Source: Bacteroidales bacterium UBA1197
Lineage (GTDB): Bacteria > Bacteroidota > Bacteroidia > Bacteroidales > UBA932
Length of the DNA stretch: 41,260 nt
Assembly: GCA_002309995.1 (NCBI GenBank)
Contig: DBYB01000026.1
Span: 77,775-119,034, forward strand
Direction of reading: 5' to 3'
Under the pieces are notes generated by a model. That model was not told where the DNA came from, made no database searches, and worked only from the letters and a program-made list of their open reading frames with translations. Made by a program: the position numbers and the translations under genes. Position 1 is the first letter of the stretch, and each line of letters opens with the position of its first letter. Shown here piece by piece: positions 1-6,970 of the stretch.

Positions 1-423
1 CCCAACACCAACCCTGCTACCATCGTGCTCAACTTCGAGCGCGCTCTGGCTTGGATCAAGGTCGGTGCAGAGCCCACCCTCGTGGCTCGTCGCATCCTCT
101 CCTATGAGGGAGTCCTCCTTCGCCACCATCTCGACGGCGGAGTAGCCAAGGGCGCTCTCACCCAGGAAGTTGCAGACAAGAAGTGGAACGACTGGAAGGC
201 TGGCAGGGATGCCAAGATCGAGGCCAAGAAGACCGGTCTCAAGAATGCCGACATCGAGGCCCGCAAGGCCGCCAAGGCAGAAGAGGCAAAGGTGAATGCA
301 GCACGCGCAGAGGCTATCGCCAAGAAGGCCGCTGAGCTCGCCGCTGCACAGGCCGCCGAGAAGGCCGCCGCTGAGGCTCCCGCCGAAGAGGCTGCTGCCG
401 AAGAGGCACCCGCCGAGGCATAA
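1..423 (+). CDS. rpsP: 30S ribosomal protein S16, 5'-truncated by the window edge
   Basis: The frame is open from the first base, so the true start lies outside the window; 140 codons remain. The first 55 or so residues match the C-terminal half of bacterial S16 (NPATIVLNFERALAW, then GAEPT, then ARRILSYEGV), a small-subunit protein needed for 30S assembly. A long Lys/Ala/Glu-rich tail follows, ending in alternating AEEA/APAEA units. Such tails are common in Bacteroidota S16 and are not a frameshift. The GTG at 25 is internal. The stop TAA (421-423) shares one base with the rimM ATG (423-425), so the two are probably translationally coupled, as expected for ribosome-biogenesis genes. Confidence 0.95.
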   Translation, partial: PNTNPATIVLNFERALAWIKVGAEPTLVARRILSYEGVLLRHHLDGGVAKGALTQEVADKKWNDWKAGRDAKIEAKKTGLKNADIEARKAAKAEEAKVNAARAEAIAKKAAELAAAQAAEKAAAEAPAEEAAAEEAPAEA

Positions 424-887
424 TGCTTCCCGTAGCCAAAATTCTGAAATCCAACGGCGTCGAGGGCGATCTCCTCATAGGGTTGCTCCAAATCGAAGCC
501 GGGGATCTCGACCCCCAGGAACCGGTATTCGTCGAATTCGACGGACTTCCGGTTCCTTTTTTCATTGAATCCATCACCCCCAAAGGCACTTCCCGTGCCA
601 TCATACACCTCACCGACACCGACTCTCTTGCCGATGCCGAGGAACTCGTCGGCCGTCAGATTCTTCTCGATGTGGAAGATGAAGCCGAAGAAGAGGTGGA
701 CTTCACAGGCTGGACGCTCTACGACGGCGAGCGCCTGGTCGGCGAAATAAGTGGCTTTGAAGACATTCCCGGCAACCCCTGCCTCTGCGTAGGCGACACC
801 CTCGTCCCCCTGCACGAAGACCTGATTGTCTCCGCAGATCCTCAGACCCGCACCATCGTAATGAATCTCCCGGAAGGGTTGTTCTAG
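423..887 (+). CDS. rimM: Ribosome maturation factor RimM
   Basis: A 154-residue protein of the RimM family, which binds S19 in the 30S head and is needed for late 16S processing. The N-terminal part (about 1-85) has the RimM beta-barrel pattern (VAKILKSNGVEGDLLIGL, then the FFIES strand). The C-terminal part (about 90-150) has the PRC-barrel pattern with an acidic stretch and a PLHEDLI motif. It is slightly shorter than the usual 165-180 residues but looks complete. It starts on the last base of the rpsP stop codon. trmD and rplS, the usual next genes in many bacteria, do not follow: the next gene is convergent, and the two stop codons overlap in the palindrome CTAG (884-887). Confidence 0.93.
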   Translation: MLPVAKILKSNGVEGDLLIGLLQIEAGDLDPQEPVFVEFDGLPVPFFIESITPKGTSRAIIHLTDTDSLADAEELVGRQILLDVEDEAEEEVDFTGWTLYDGERLVGEISGFEDIPGNPCLCVGDTLVPLHEDLIVSADPQTRTIVMNLPEGLF

Positions 888-3430
888 AAGCGGAATTCAG
901 CTCCTACATTGATTGTCCAGAGGCGGCGCGCCGGCACCATCACCGGTGAGCCGTCGGTGTTGAACGCCTGCGTGCCGTCGGCGTTGATCTTCGCCACCTC
1001 GCGATGCGTCACGCGCCATATGAAATCGACACGCAGCACCCTGAATATATTGGATATGCCGGCGCCGAGCTCTACGTACGGAACGCCGTCCAATGTGGTC
1101 ATCTGCCTCTGACCCGGCCACTGCGGGAAGGCCGTAAGTGCGCCGTAAGACGGGTCGGTACCGTTGTTCCAGTCGCGCAGTGTGCCGTATGCGAGCTTGG
1201 CCGTGAACTCCTCGCGAAGCTGTAACTCCCTGATAAGAGGAATCTTGCCCAGGAAGAACCCGTTGAAGCAGTGGTACCAGAACAGGGTGGCCCAGGTGTC
1301 GGAACCAAACTCAAAGTACTCCATGCAGGAGAACGCCGTCTTGTCCAGAATATTGGTGGCGTTGCCGGGATATAGCTGCAGCAGCGTCCAGGGCACCTGG
1401 CCGATTATGGTTCCGGTGTTCAGCGAGATATCCGATATACCGATGGGCGGAATACGGAACTTCCACGCCAGTTCCAGCTGCGGACGGATGAATCCCACGT
1501 CGTCCTTGCGCAGGCCGGGAATCGATCCCTCGAGCGACAGGTTAACCACCGGATAGAGTGTGTGCAGGTAGGTCTTCCTGTAGAATCCACGGTTGACCGT
1601 CTCGTCCCACGAGAAGCGCCCCTGAACCTTTATCTGGTTCACCGCCACGGTGTGCTCGTTGCCGCTCCAGTCGAAGATGGGCACGAAAGCGTTGGAGTAG
1701 TAGCGCTGCAGGCCTATCTGGGCGTCGAAGTTGAAGTTCATCGAGAACTCGTGCTGGTAGCGCGCGGAGAAATTGCTCAGCGGCGCCAGCTTGGATTCGC
1801 CTCCCCAGGCCGAGGTGAGGAAGTTGTCGCTGGTGAGGTTGCTCTGGCCCTTTCCGAGCTGGAACACGTCGTAGCGGGCGTCCAGCGTCAGCTTGCGTTC
1901 CGGATCCCTGCTGAACAGGTGCTCGTAGGTCAGGAATCCCTTCACCTGCTTGTCGGTGAATCCATAGGAGATGGCTCCCGAGGCCCGGAAGGTCTTGCTC
2001 AGCGCCCTGCTGGTGTGGATACCGATGCGCGGCTTGTGCCCTTCGAGGGCGTTGTGGCTGTATATCTGGCCGATTCCAATTCCTATCGGGCCGATGTCGT
2101 AGTAGCTGGTGGCCAGGGTGTAGCCGACCTTGTAGATTATCTTGTACAGGTCAACCTTCTGGAACCGGTCAACCATATCATAAACCCCCTGCTCCTTATC
2201 CGTGAGTTCGATGGGGCGTTCGGCCTCCCAGTAACTCTCGTCCTTGTGGTTGGCGTCGGGCTCAACCTTCACCTTGCCGTCGCCCGGATCGAGCGGCTCC
2301 ATCTCCGAGAAATCGAGGTCGCGGTAGTTCAGCTGTCTGGTGCCTATGAACGACATCAGCTTGGAAGAGTCGCGCAGGGCTACCGAGAAGTCGGCGTACA
2401 GATTGTCCTGCGAGAAGAACCAGGTGGAGTCGGCCAGGCGCTGGTATTCGCTCTCCAGCACTATGTCGCGCAGCCAGTTGACGTTGCCGCCGCGTACCAT
2501 CTTGGCCGTAACGTGCTTGAGTGCGTATTCTTCGGCATCGATGTACATCTCTCCGTCGAAGGCGGGGGAGGAGATGCCCGGTTTGGGGTGATAGCGCACG
2601 TGGTAGGTTTTGCGCCCGTCCATCTTAAGCGAGTCTATCACGAAGTAGTTGTAGAACAGCAGGCCGTTGCGCTGGATGGGGGAGGGGAACTCCACGTCGA
2701 ACACGTTGATGAACGGCCGGTAGAAGTTCACCAGCACCCTCATGCTGCCGCTGAACTGGCTGAGCATATTCTCGTCGGGATTGATGCCGGAGATATGGTT
2801 TGCCGTGATGACCTCGTTGTCGATCGTAGGGTTGGAGCTGTGCTTGCGGTGCGCCACGGACTCGGAGAACAGCACCGGCAGATAGGGGACTCCGCTTACC
2901 ACGGAGGTGTCCATATAGTCGAACACGAATCCGAACTCCCTGTTGAAAGTCTTGCCGCTCAGGACTTCCCGGGGATGCGAGAGGTCCAGTTCCATCTTGT
3001 TGTACACGTTGCACTGGTAGAAGGGCCTCTGGTCGGGGTCGTTGTTTACGCGGTGGGCGTCGATGTTGGCCAGCAGGCGCCTGATTCGGCGGTTGTCGGC
3101 CTTCACGAAGGCGCCGGGGAGCTCGTTGTCGGAGAGTTTGAGGCGGAACTCCACCTGCGAAAATGCTCCGTGCTTAATCGTCTGCTCTTCGGTCTCGTAT
3201 CCGAGCAGCTGGCACACCAGCACTTTGGCGTTGGGGTCGCGCGTCTGGATCGTGAAGCGTCCCTCGATGTCGGCGGTGAGGCCGATGGCGGTGTCTTTGA
3301 AGTAGATGCCGGCGAAGGGTATAGGCTCGCCGGTCTCCGCGTCGCGCACTGAGCCGCTGACCTTGGTGGTCTGCGCCTCAAGCTGCAACACGGCGAACAG
3401 CATCGCCAGTATGACCGCAAATCTCTTCAT
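884..3430 (-). CDS. DUF5686 outer-membrane protein with carboxypeptidase-regulatory-like domain
   Basis: An 848-residue protein beginning with a Sec signal peptide (about 1-20, ending LEAQ). Residues 22-108 form a carboxypeptidase-regulatory-like beta domain (KVSGSVRDAETGEPIPFAGI), as found at the N terminus of TonB-linked proteins. The rest matches the DUF5686 family: a periplasmic region, then a C-terminal half rich in alternating aromatic strands that ends in GAEFRF, the usual mark of an outer-membrane barrel. No TonB-dependent plug domain is visible, so it is not a SusC. The function of the family is not established. A -7 box (3446-3453, minus) lies 15 bases upstream of the ATG, so it is probably transcribed on its own. 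It is convergent with rimM. Confidence 0.88.
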   Translation of the reverse strand: MKRFAVILAMLFAVLQLEAQTTKVSGSVRDAETGEPIPFAGIYFKDTAIGLTADIEGRFTIQTRDPNAKVLVCQLLGYETEEQTIKHGAFSQVEFRLKLSDNELPGAFVKADNRRIRRLLANIDAHRVNNDPDQRPFYQCNVYNKMELDLSHPREVLSGKTFNREFGFVFDYMDTSVVSGVPYLPVLFSESVAHRKHSSNPTIDNEVITANHISGINPDENMLSQFSGSMRVLVNFYRPFINVFDVEFPSPIQRNGLLFYNYFVIDSLKMDGRKTYHVRYHPKPGISSPAFDGEMYIDAEEYALKHVTAKMVRGGNVNWLRDIVLESEYQRLADSTWFFSQDNLYADFSVALRDSSKLMSFIGTRQLNYRDLDFSEMEPLDPGDGKVKVEPDANHKDESYWEAERPIELTDKEQGVYDMVDRFQKVDLYKIIYKVGYTLATSYYDIGPIGIGIGQIYSHNALEGHKPRIGIHTSRALSKTFRASGAISYGFTDKQVKGFLTYEHLFSRDPERKLTLDARYDVFQLGKGQSNLTSDNFLTSAWGGESKLAPLSNFSARYQHEFSMNFNFDAQIGLQRYYSNAFVPIFDWSGNEHTVAVNQIKVQGRFSWDETVNRGFYRKTYLHTLYPVVNLSLEGSIPGLRKDDVGFIRPQLELAWKFRIPPIGISDISLNTGTIIGQVPWTLLQLYPGNATNILDKTAFSCMEYFEFGSDTWATLFWYHCFNGFFLGKIPLIRELQLREEFTAKLAYGTLRDWNNGTDPSYGALTAFPQWPGQRQMTTLDGVPYVELGAGISNIFRVLRVDFIWRVTHREVAKINADGTQAFNTDGSPVMVPARRLWTINVGAEFRF

Positions 3431-3445
3431 TTGCTATAGAGCCTG

Positions 3446-3453
3446 CAAAGATA
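3446..3453 (-). promoter_or_regulatory. Bacteroidota-type -7 box (TATCTTTG) of the DUF5686 gene
   Basis: On the minus strand the sequence reads TATCTTTG, an exact match to TAnnTTTG, 15 bases before the ATG at 3430. The region is AT-rich relative to its neighbours. Confidence 0.65.
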
Positions 3454-3508
3454 GCAAATTCCGTGCTAAACTAAAAATGAAGGATTTGCGCAGTCTGGCG
3501 AAGCAGGT

Positions 3509-4333
3509 TTATCTGCTTGAAAGCTGCAGAGTTGCGTAGTCCACGCGGCCCGAGCCGGACACGCGGCTGCTGAGGCTGCGGGCGTTGCCGCGCAGGCGCA
3601 CGTCGCCGGAGCCGGTGATGAGGATCTCGATATCGCCGGCATCCTTGCAGTCGAGGTCGATGTCGCCGCTGCCGGAAATGGTGATTGAAAGCTTCTCGGC
3701 GGTAAAGGAATCCATCCTCACGGCGCCGCTGCCGGTTATCACTATTGAAACGTCGTTAGCCTTGAAGCTGCCGGCCTTCACGCTTCCGCTGCCGGAGATG
3801 CGAATCTTTGCATCGGCGGCCTCCAGGCTGCGGATGTTCACGTCGCCTGATCCGGTGGTCTCGGAAGAGAAATTCTTGACTTTAAGTTGCGAGTCCTTGG
3901 CCAGGAAACTGCCGCTGCCCATCAGGGAGTAGCCGAAGTCGCCGTCGCGCACCAGGTCGCCCATAAGCGTGAAATCTCCGCTGCCGGAAATGGACACGGA
4001 CTTGAGGTCCGGAGTCTTGACGGTCATATAAGGCCTGAGCTGGGAGACCAGGCGGTTGCCCTTCTTGTGCCCCACGGAGAGTATTCCGCGCTCCGAAGTG
4101 ATCTCGTAGAACTCGGTGAGGTTCTCATCGCAGGTGAGTACCACCGACTGCTCGCCGGGAGTCTGGGTATAATAAAAATCAACCGATTCGGGAGCGGAAA
4201 TCGCATCGAAGGAATCCACCACCACAGTGCTGTCCACGCGCACGCCGTTGCCGATCTGCACGCTGCCGAAAATGTCAAACTCACAGGAAGAAAGGACGGC
4301 GCACACGGCCGCCAGAGCAAGAATACGTTTCAT
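3509..4333 (-). CDS. Head GIN domain (DUF2807) lipoprotein
   Basis: A 274-residue lipoprotein: a short hydrophobic leader ends in the lipobox LSSC, with Cys17 as the modified residue. The mature part is a beta-helix-like DUF2807 (head GIN) domain. Eight copies of a GSG turn recur about every 20 residues (for example RISGSGSVKAGSF, VITGSGAVRMDSF, TISGSGDIDLDC). Members of this family are often labelled putative auto-transporter adhesins, but their function is unproven. The ATG (4333-4331) overlaps the stop TAA of the upstream methyltransferase gene (4335-4333), so it is translationally coupled to it and shares the promoter at 5411-5418. The protein appears intact. Confidence 0.88.
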   Translation of the reverse strand: MKRILALAAVCAVLSSCEFDIFGSVQIGNGVRVDSTVVVDSFDAISAPESVDFYYTQTPGEQSVVLTCDENLTEFYEITSERGILSVGHKKGNRLVSQLRPYMTVKTPDLKSVSISGSGDFTLMGDLVRDGDFGYSLMGSGSFLAKDSQLKVKNFSSETTGSGDVNIRSLEAADAKIRISGSGSVKAGSFKANDVSIVITGSGAVRMDSFTAEKLSITISGSGDIDLDCKDAGDIEILITGSGDVRLRGNARSLSSRVSGSGRVDYATLQLSSR

Positions 4334-5406
4334 TATTTTTCGAGTCTTACAACTATAGACAAAGGTAATACTTTTCCGAACTTGTCGGTCAGTGCCAACT
4401 CACCGGACGTGATTGCCGCCGCCGGCGCTCCGAAGGCCTCCCGCACAAGAGTCTCGCCGAGAGCGGCGGAGTAGCCGTTGGAGTAAAGATTCAGCACTAC
4501 GAAACCGCCCGGAGCCAGGATCTGCGCCACCGTGCGGAGCATATCGAACAGGCACTCATCGAGCTTCCACTTCTCCCCGTCCGGCCCGTGCCCGTAGGCC
4601 GGAGGATCCAGGATGATGCCGTCGTAGGTATTCCCGCGCCGTGCCTCACGCCTCGCGAATTTCATCGCATCCTCGACGATCCAGTGGAGACCACTGGATC
4701 GTAAACGACTACTATCCCCCTGCACCCCCAAGGGACGGGGGGCGTACCCCCCGAAACCCCCTGCCTCAGCCTCAGCCATCGTCCGTTCGAAATTTCCGCG
4801 GGCCCAGGTGACCACCTGCCGCACCGAATCGAGGTGAGTGACCTCCGCGCCACCGGCCCGCGCCGCCAACGACGCCGCTCCGGTATAAGCGAACAGATTC
4901 AGCACTTTCGGCTGCTTCATACTGCTGCACTTCCTATATATAAACTCCCAGTTTGCCGCCTGCTCCGGAAAAACCCCAACATGCTTGAATGATGTAAGCC
5001 CGAGACGCAGGCTGAGGCCTGCGTCTCGCCCTTTCGGGCTACTATCCCCCTGCACCCCCAGGGGACGGGGGGCGTTCCCCCCGACACCCCCCCGGTCGCT
5101 ACGCTCCTTAATATCTCGCTGGTCCAACGATGTACCTAATCGATACCGGATCCACCACTGGTCGTCCATCTTGTGGAGGCGTTCCCAGGTGCCGCTGTCT
5201 TCTTTGCCGGCTTTGCCGAAACCGGCGCCGGGGCGGAAGCGGGTGTGCGTGAGGCGGTCCCACTCGGACTGAGTCAGACTCTTGTCCCACAGTGCCTTGG
5301 GCTCGGGGCGGGCGAGTACGTAGGCGCCGAAGCGTTCAAGCTTTTCGCCGCGGCCGCTGTCAAGCAGTTCGTAATCGGACCATCCGACTGGAGGAAACTC
5401 TATCAT
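4333..5406 (-). CDS. Class I SAM-dependent methyltransferase (rRNA-type) with two in-frame repeat insertions
   Basis: A 357-residue protein. Its core is the Bacteroidota class I methyltransferase related to RlmI-type 23S rRNA methyltransferases: SAM motif I at VLNLFAYTGAASLAARAGG, an acidic residue in THLDS, and the catalytic-loop motif ILDPPAYG. Family members as I remember them are near 290 residues. The excess comes from two segments, about residues 92-129 and 212-237. Each contains the same peptide G(V/F)GG(N/Y)APRPLGVQGDSS, encoded by a 53-bp DNA repeat (5039-5091 and 4709-4761). Both insertions keep the frame and lie between conserved blocks, where surface loops would be expected, so the enzyme may still work. 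The -7 box ends only four bases before the ATG. The gene is divergent from pgk and coupled to the DUF2807 gene. The exact substrate is unknown. Confidence 0.85.
   Translation of the reverse strand: MIEFPPVGWSDYELLDSGRGEKLERFGAYVLARPEPKALWDKSLTQSEWDRLTHTRFRPGAGFGKAGKEDSGTWERLHKMDDQWWIRYRLGTSLDQRDIKERSDRGGVGGNAPRPLGVQGDSSPKGRDAGLSLRLGLTSFKHVGVFPEQAANWEFIYRKCSSMKQPKVLNLFAYTGAASLAARAGGAEVTHLDSVRQVVTWARGNFERTMAEAEAGGFGGYAPRPLGVQGDSSRLRSSGLHWIVEDAMKFARREARRGNTYDGIILDPPAYGHGPDGEKWKLDECLFDMLRTVAQILAPGGFVVLNLYSNGYSAALGETLVREAFGAPAAAITSGELALTDKFGKVLPLSIVVRLEK
4676..4761 (-). repeat. In-frame repeat insertion, copy B, with flanking inverted duplication
   Basis: The core repeat (4709-4761, 53 bp) differs from copy A at three positions. 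It contains a G6/C6 hairpin. Between the core and the host sequence lies a perfect 12-bp inverted repeat (4676-4687 and 4691-4702, ACGATCCAGTGG) with a three-base loop. The lower-coordinate arm encodes the conserved host residues LHWIV, so the other arm looks like an inverted copy of the target flank. The whole segment is read through in the methyltransferase frame. Confidence 0.8.
5001..5091 (-). repeat. In-frame repeat insertion, copy A, with flanking inverted duplication
   Basis: The core repeat (5039-5091) is in the same orientation and reading frame as copy B. It is followed by a 12-bp perfect inverted repeat (5001-5012 and 5017-5028, CGAGACGCAGGC) with a four-base loop. The lower-coordinate arm encodes the conserved host residues SLRLG. 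The arm sequence is unrelated to that of copy B, so the hairpin is made from the local target and is not part of the repeat. Confidence 0.8.
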
Positions 5407-5410
5407 AGAG

Positions 5411-5418
5411 CAAAGGTA
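5411..5418 (-). promoter_or_regulatory. -7 box (TACCTTTG) of the methyltransferase-DUF2807 operon
   Basis: An exact TAnnTTTG match on the minus strand, ending four bases before the ATG at 5406. The predicted transcript would have almost no leader. Confidence 0.6.
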
Positions 5419-5431
5419 TTGATTTTTTTAC

Positions 5432-5439
5432 TAAATTTG
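5432..5439 (+). promoter_or_regulatory. -7 box (TAAATTTG) of pgk
   Basis: An exact TAnnTTTG match 22 bases upstream of the pgk ATG, back to back with the minus-strand box at 5411-5418. The 55-bp divergent spacer is AT-rich. Confidence 0.6.
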
Positions 5440-5461
5440 TGCGATAATTCAAACAAACATT

Positions 5462-6715
5462 ATGCAACAGCACATCGATTCTTACGATTTCACAGGCAAG
5501 AAAGCCATCGTACGCGTAGATTTCAACGTCCCCCTCAACGAAAACTTTGAGATTACAGACGACACCCGCATCCGTGCCGCAATGCCCACCCTCAAGAAGG
5601 TGCTCGCAGGCGGCGGCGCACTCATTATAATGTCCCACCTGGGACGTCCCAAGGGCGTAACCGACAAGTACTCCCTCAAGCATATCATTGCACACGTCTC
5701 CGAGTGCCTCGGAGTTCCCGTCAAGTTCGCGCCCGACTGCCAGAAGGCACAGGCCGAAGTCGCCGCCCTCAAGCCCGGCGAGGCCCTGCTTCTTGAGAAC
5801 CTCCGCTTCTATGCCGAGGAGGAAGGCAAGCCCCGCGGACTTGCAGAAGATGCAACCGACGAGGAGAAGAAGGCCGCCAAGGCTGCAGTCAAGGCCTCCC
5901 AGAAGGAGTTCGTCAAGACCCTCGCTTCTTACGCAGACTGCTACATCAACGACGCATTCGGCACCGCCCACCGCGCACACGCCTCCACCGCCCTCATCGC
6001 CGACTTCTTCCCCAACGACAAGATGTTCGGCTACCTGATGGAAGGCGAGATCAAGGCTATCGACAACGTACTCAAGAACGCCCAGCACCCCTTCACCGCA
6101 ATCATCGGCGGCTCCAAGGTATCCAGCAAGCTCGCCGTGCTCGAGAATATGCTCGAGAAGGTTGACAACCTCATCATCGGCGGCGGTATGGGCTACACCT
6201 TCATCAAGGCGGAAGGCGGCAAGATCGGCAACTCCCTCCACGAAGACGACCTCATCCCCCAGGCCCTCGAGATTATGGCCAAGGCAAAGGAGAAGGGCGT
6301 GAAGATTTATCTCTCCGTCCAGACCCTCGTGGCAGACGACTTCAGCGCCGATGCCAATACCAAGATCGTTCCTTCTCACGAGATTCCCGACGGATTCGAG
6401 GGCGTTGACGCAGGCCCCGAGTCCCTGGAGAAGTGGGGTGAGGTAATCCTCGGCTCCAAGACCATCCTCTGGAACGGCCCCGTGGGAGTGTTCGAAATCG
6501 CTCCTTTCGCCGGCGGCACCCTCAAGATCGCCGAGCTCCTCGCCAAGGCCACCGAGAAGGGCGCCTACACCCTCGTGGGCGGCGGCGACTCCGTCGCAGC
6601 AGTCACCCAGATGGGTTACGCCAAGAAAGTCAGTTACGTCAGCACCGGCGGCGGCGCCATGCTCGAAGCCCTCGAAGGCAAAGACCTCCCCGGCATCGCT
6701 GCAATCCGCGCCTAA
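5462..6715 (+). CDS. pgk: Phosphoglycerate kinase
   Basis: A 417-residue, full-length cytosolic glycolytic enzyme that transfers phosphate between 1,3-bisphosphoglycerate and ADP. The N-terminal signature VRVDFNVPL, the substrate-binding MSHLGRPKG, LLLENLRFY, the IIGGSKVSSK hinge region, WNGPVGVFE and the C-terminal nucleotide-binding TLVGGGDSVAA with STGGGAMLE are all present. A Lys/Ala-rich stretch after LRFY (about 120-150) is normal for the Bacteroidota form. It has its own divergent promoter and is followed directly by the 188-bp repeat, six bases after the stop. Codon use is strongly biased to C-ending codons, as expected for a highly expressed gene. Confidence 0.98.
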   Translation: MQQHIDSYDFTGKKAIVRVDFNVPLNENFEITDDTRIRAAMPTLKKVLAGGGALIIMSHLGRPKGVTDKYSLKHIIAHVSECLGVPVKFAPDCQKAQAEVAALKPGEALLLENLRFYAEEEGKPRGLAEDATDEEKKAAKAAVKASQKEFVKTLASYADCYINDAFGTAHRAHASTALIADFFPNDKMFGYLMEGEIKAIDNVLKNAQHPFTAIIGGSKVSSKLAVLENMLEKVDNLIIGGGMGYTFIKAEGGKIGNSLHEDDLIPQALEIMAKAKEKGVKIYLSVQTLVADDFSADANTKIVPSHEIPDGFEGVDAGPESLEKWGEVILGSKTILWNGPVGVFEIAPFAGGTLKIAELLAKATEKGAYTLVGGGDSVAAVTQMGYAKKVSYVSTGGGAMLEALEGKDLPGIAAIRA

Positions 6716-6720
6716 CGGCT

Positions 6721-6908
6721 CGGCTCGCGGCCATTCTGGCTACACGTTACCCCCCCCGGCGGCAGAGTGCCGCCGACCCCTCGGGGGCTTCCTGCCACGA
6801 AATCCATCCGGAGCCTCTCCCGTGTATTTCGCGTCAGCAAAACCACTGAAAACGGCCCTTTCCGTGTCACGAGATACATGGGAAGGGCCGCTGGTGTATT
6901 TCGTGACA
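6721..6908 (+). repeat. 188-bp dispersed repeat, copy 1, ending in a twin-palindrome element
   Basis: It differs from 23594-23780 by three substitutions and one C in a C-tract (about 98% identical, same orientation). The left part has a GC-rich hairpin (7-bp stem 6758-6764/6768-6774). The right part (6793-6908) holds four copies of the 14-mer TGTCACGAAATMCA in alternating orientation at 6793, 6823, 6865 and 6895, forming two palindromes. In the second, the arms 6865-6878 and 6895-6908 pair with one G-T mismatch. It lies between the pgk stop and the promoter of the surface operon and may also act as a terminator. Confidence 0.85.
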
Positions 6909-6939
6909 CCCGCAAGCGCATTTTAACAAGGTTTTTTGC

Positions 6940-6947
6940 TATCTTTG
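6940..6947 (+). promoter_or_regulatory. -7 box (TATCTTTG) of the seven-gene surface operon
   Basis: An exact TAnnTTTG match, 23 bases before the first ATG and just downstream of the repeat at 6721-6908. T-rich sequence lies at the -33 position (around 6920), but there is no clear TTTG. No other such box is obvious in the near-zero gaps down to 23592. Confidence 0.65.
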
Positions 6948-6970
6948 TAGAACTGCCCTAAAAAAGGATA

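Noticed and set aside
1562..3352. Long open frame (596 codons) on the plus strand
   Set aside because: It lies antisense to the DUF5686 gene, its composition is that of a reverse-strand shadow (rich in Val, His, Leu, Gly), and it has no recognisable domain.
4333..5406. Methyltransferase as a pseudogene or sequencing error because of its extra segments
   Set aside because: Both inserts keep the frame, have no stop, and the SAM-binding and DPPAYG motifs are intact. The gene is annotated as intact with insertions.
5360..6379. Open frame of 339 codons on the minus strand over pgk
   Set aside because: It is the antisense shadow of pgk; codon content follows the complementary frame of a highly biased gene.
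6767..6961. 64-codon open frame between pgk and the surface operon
   Set aside because: It runs entirely through the 188-bp repeat and the promoter, and copy 2 of the repeat does not keep an equivalent gene.
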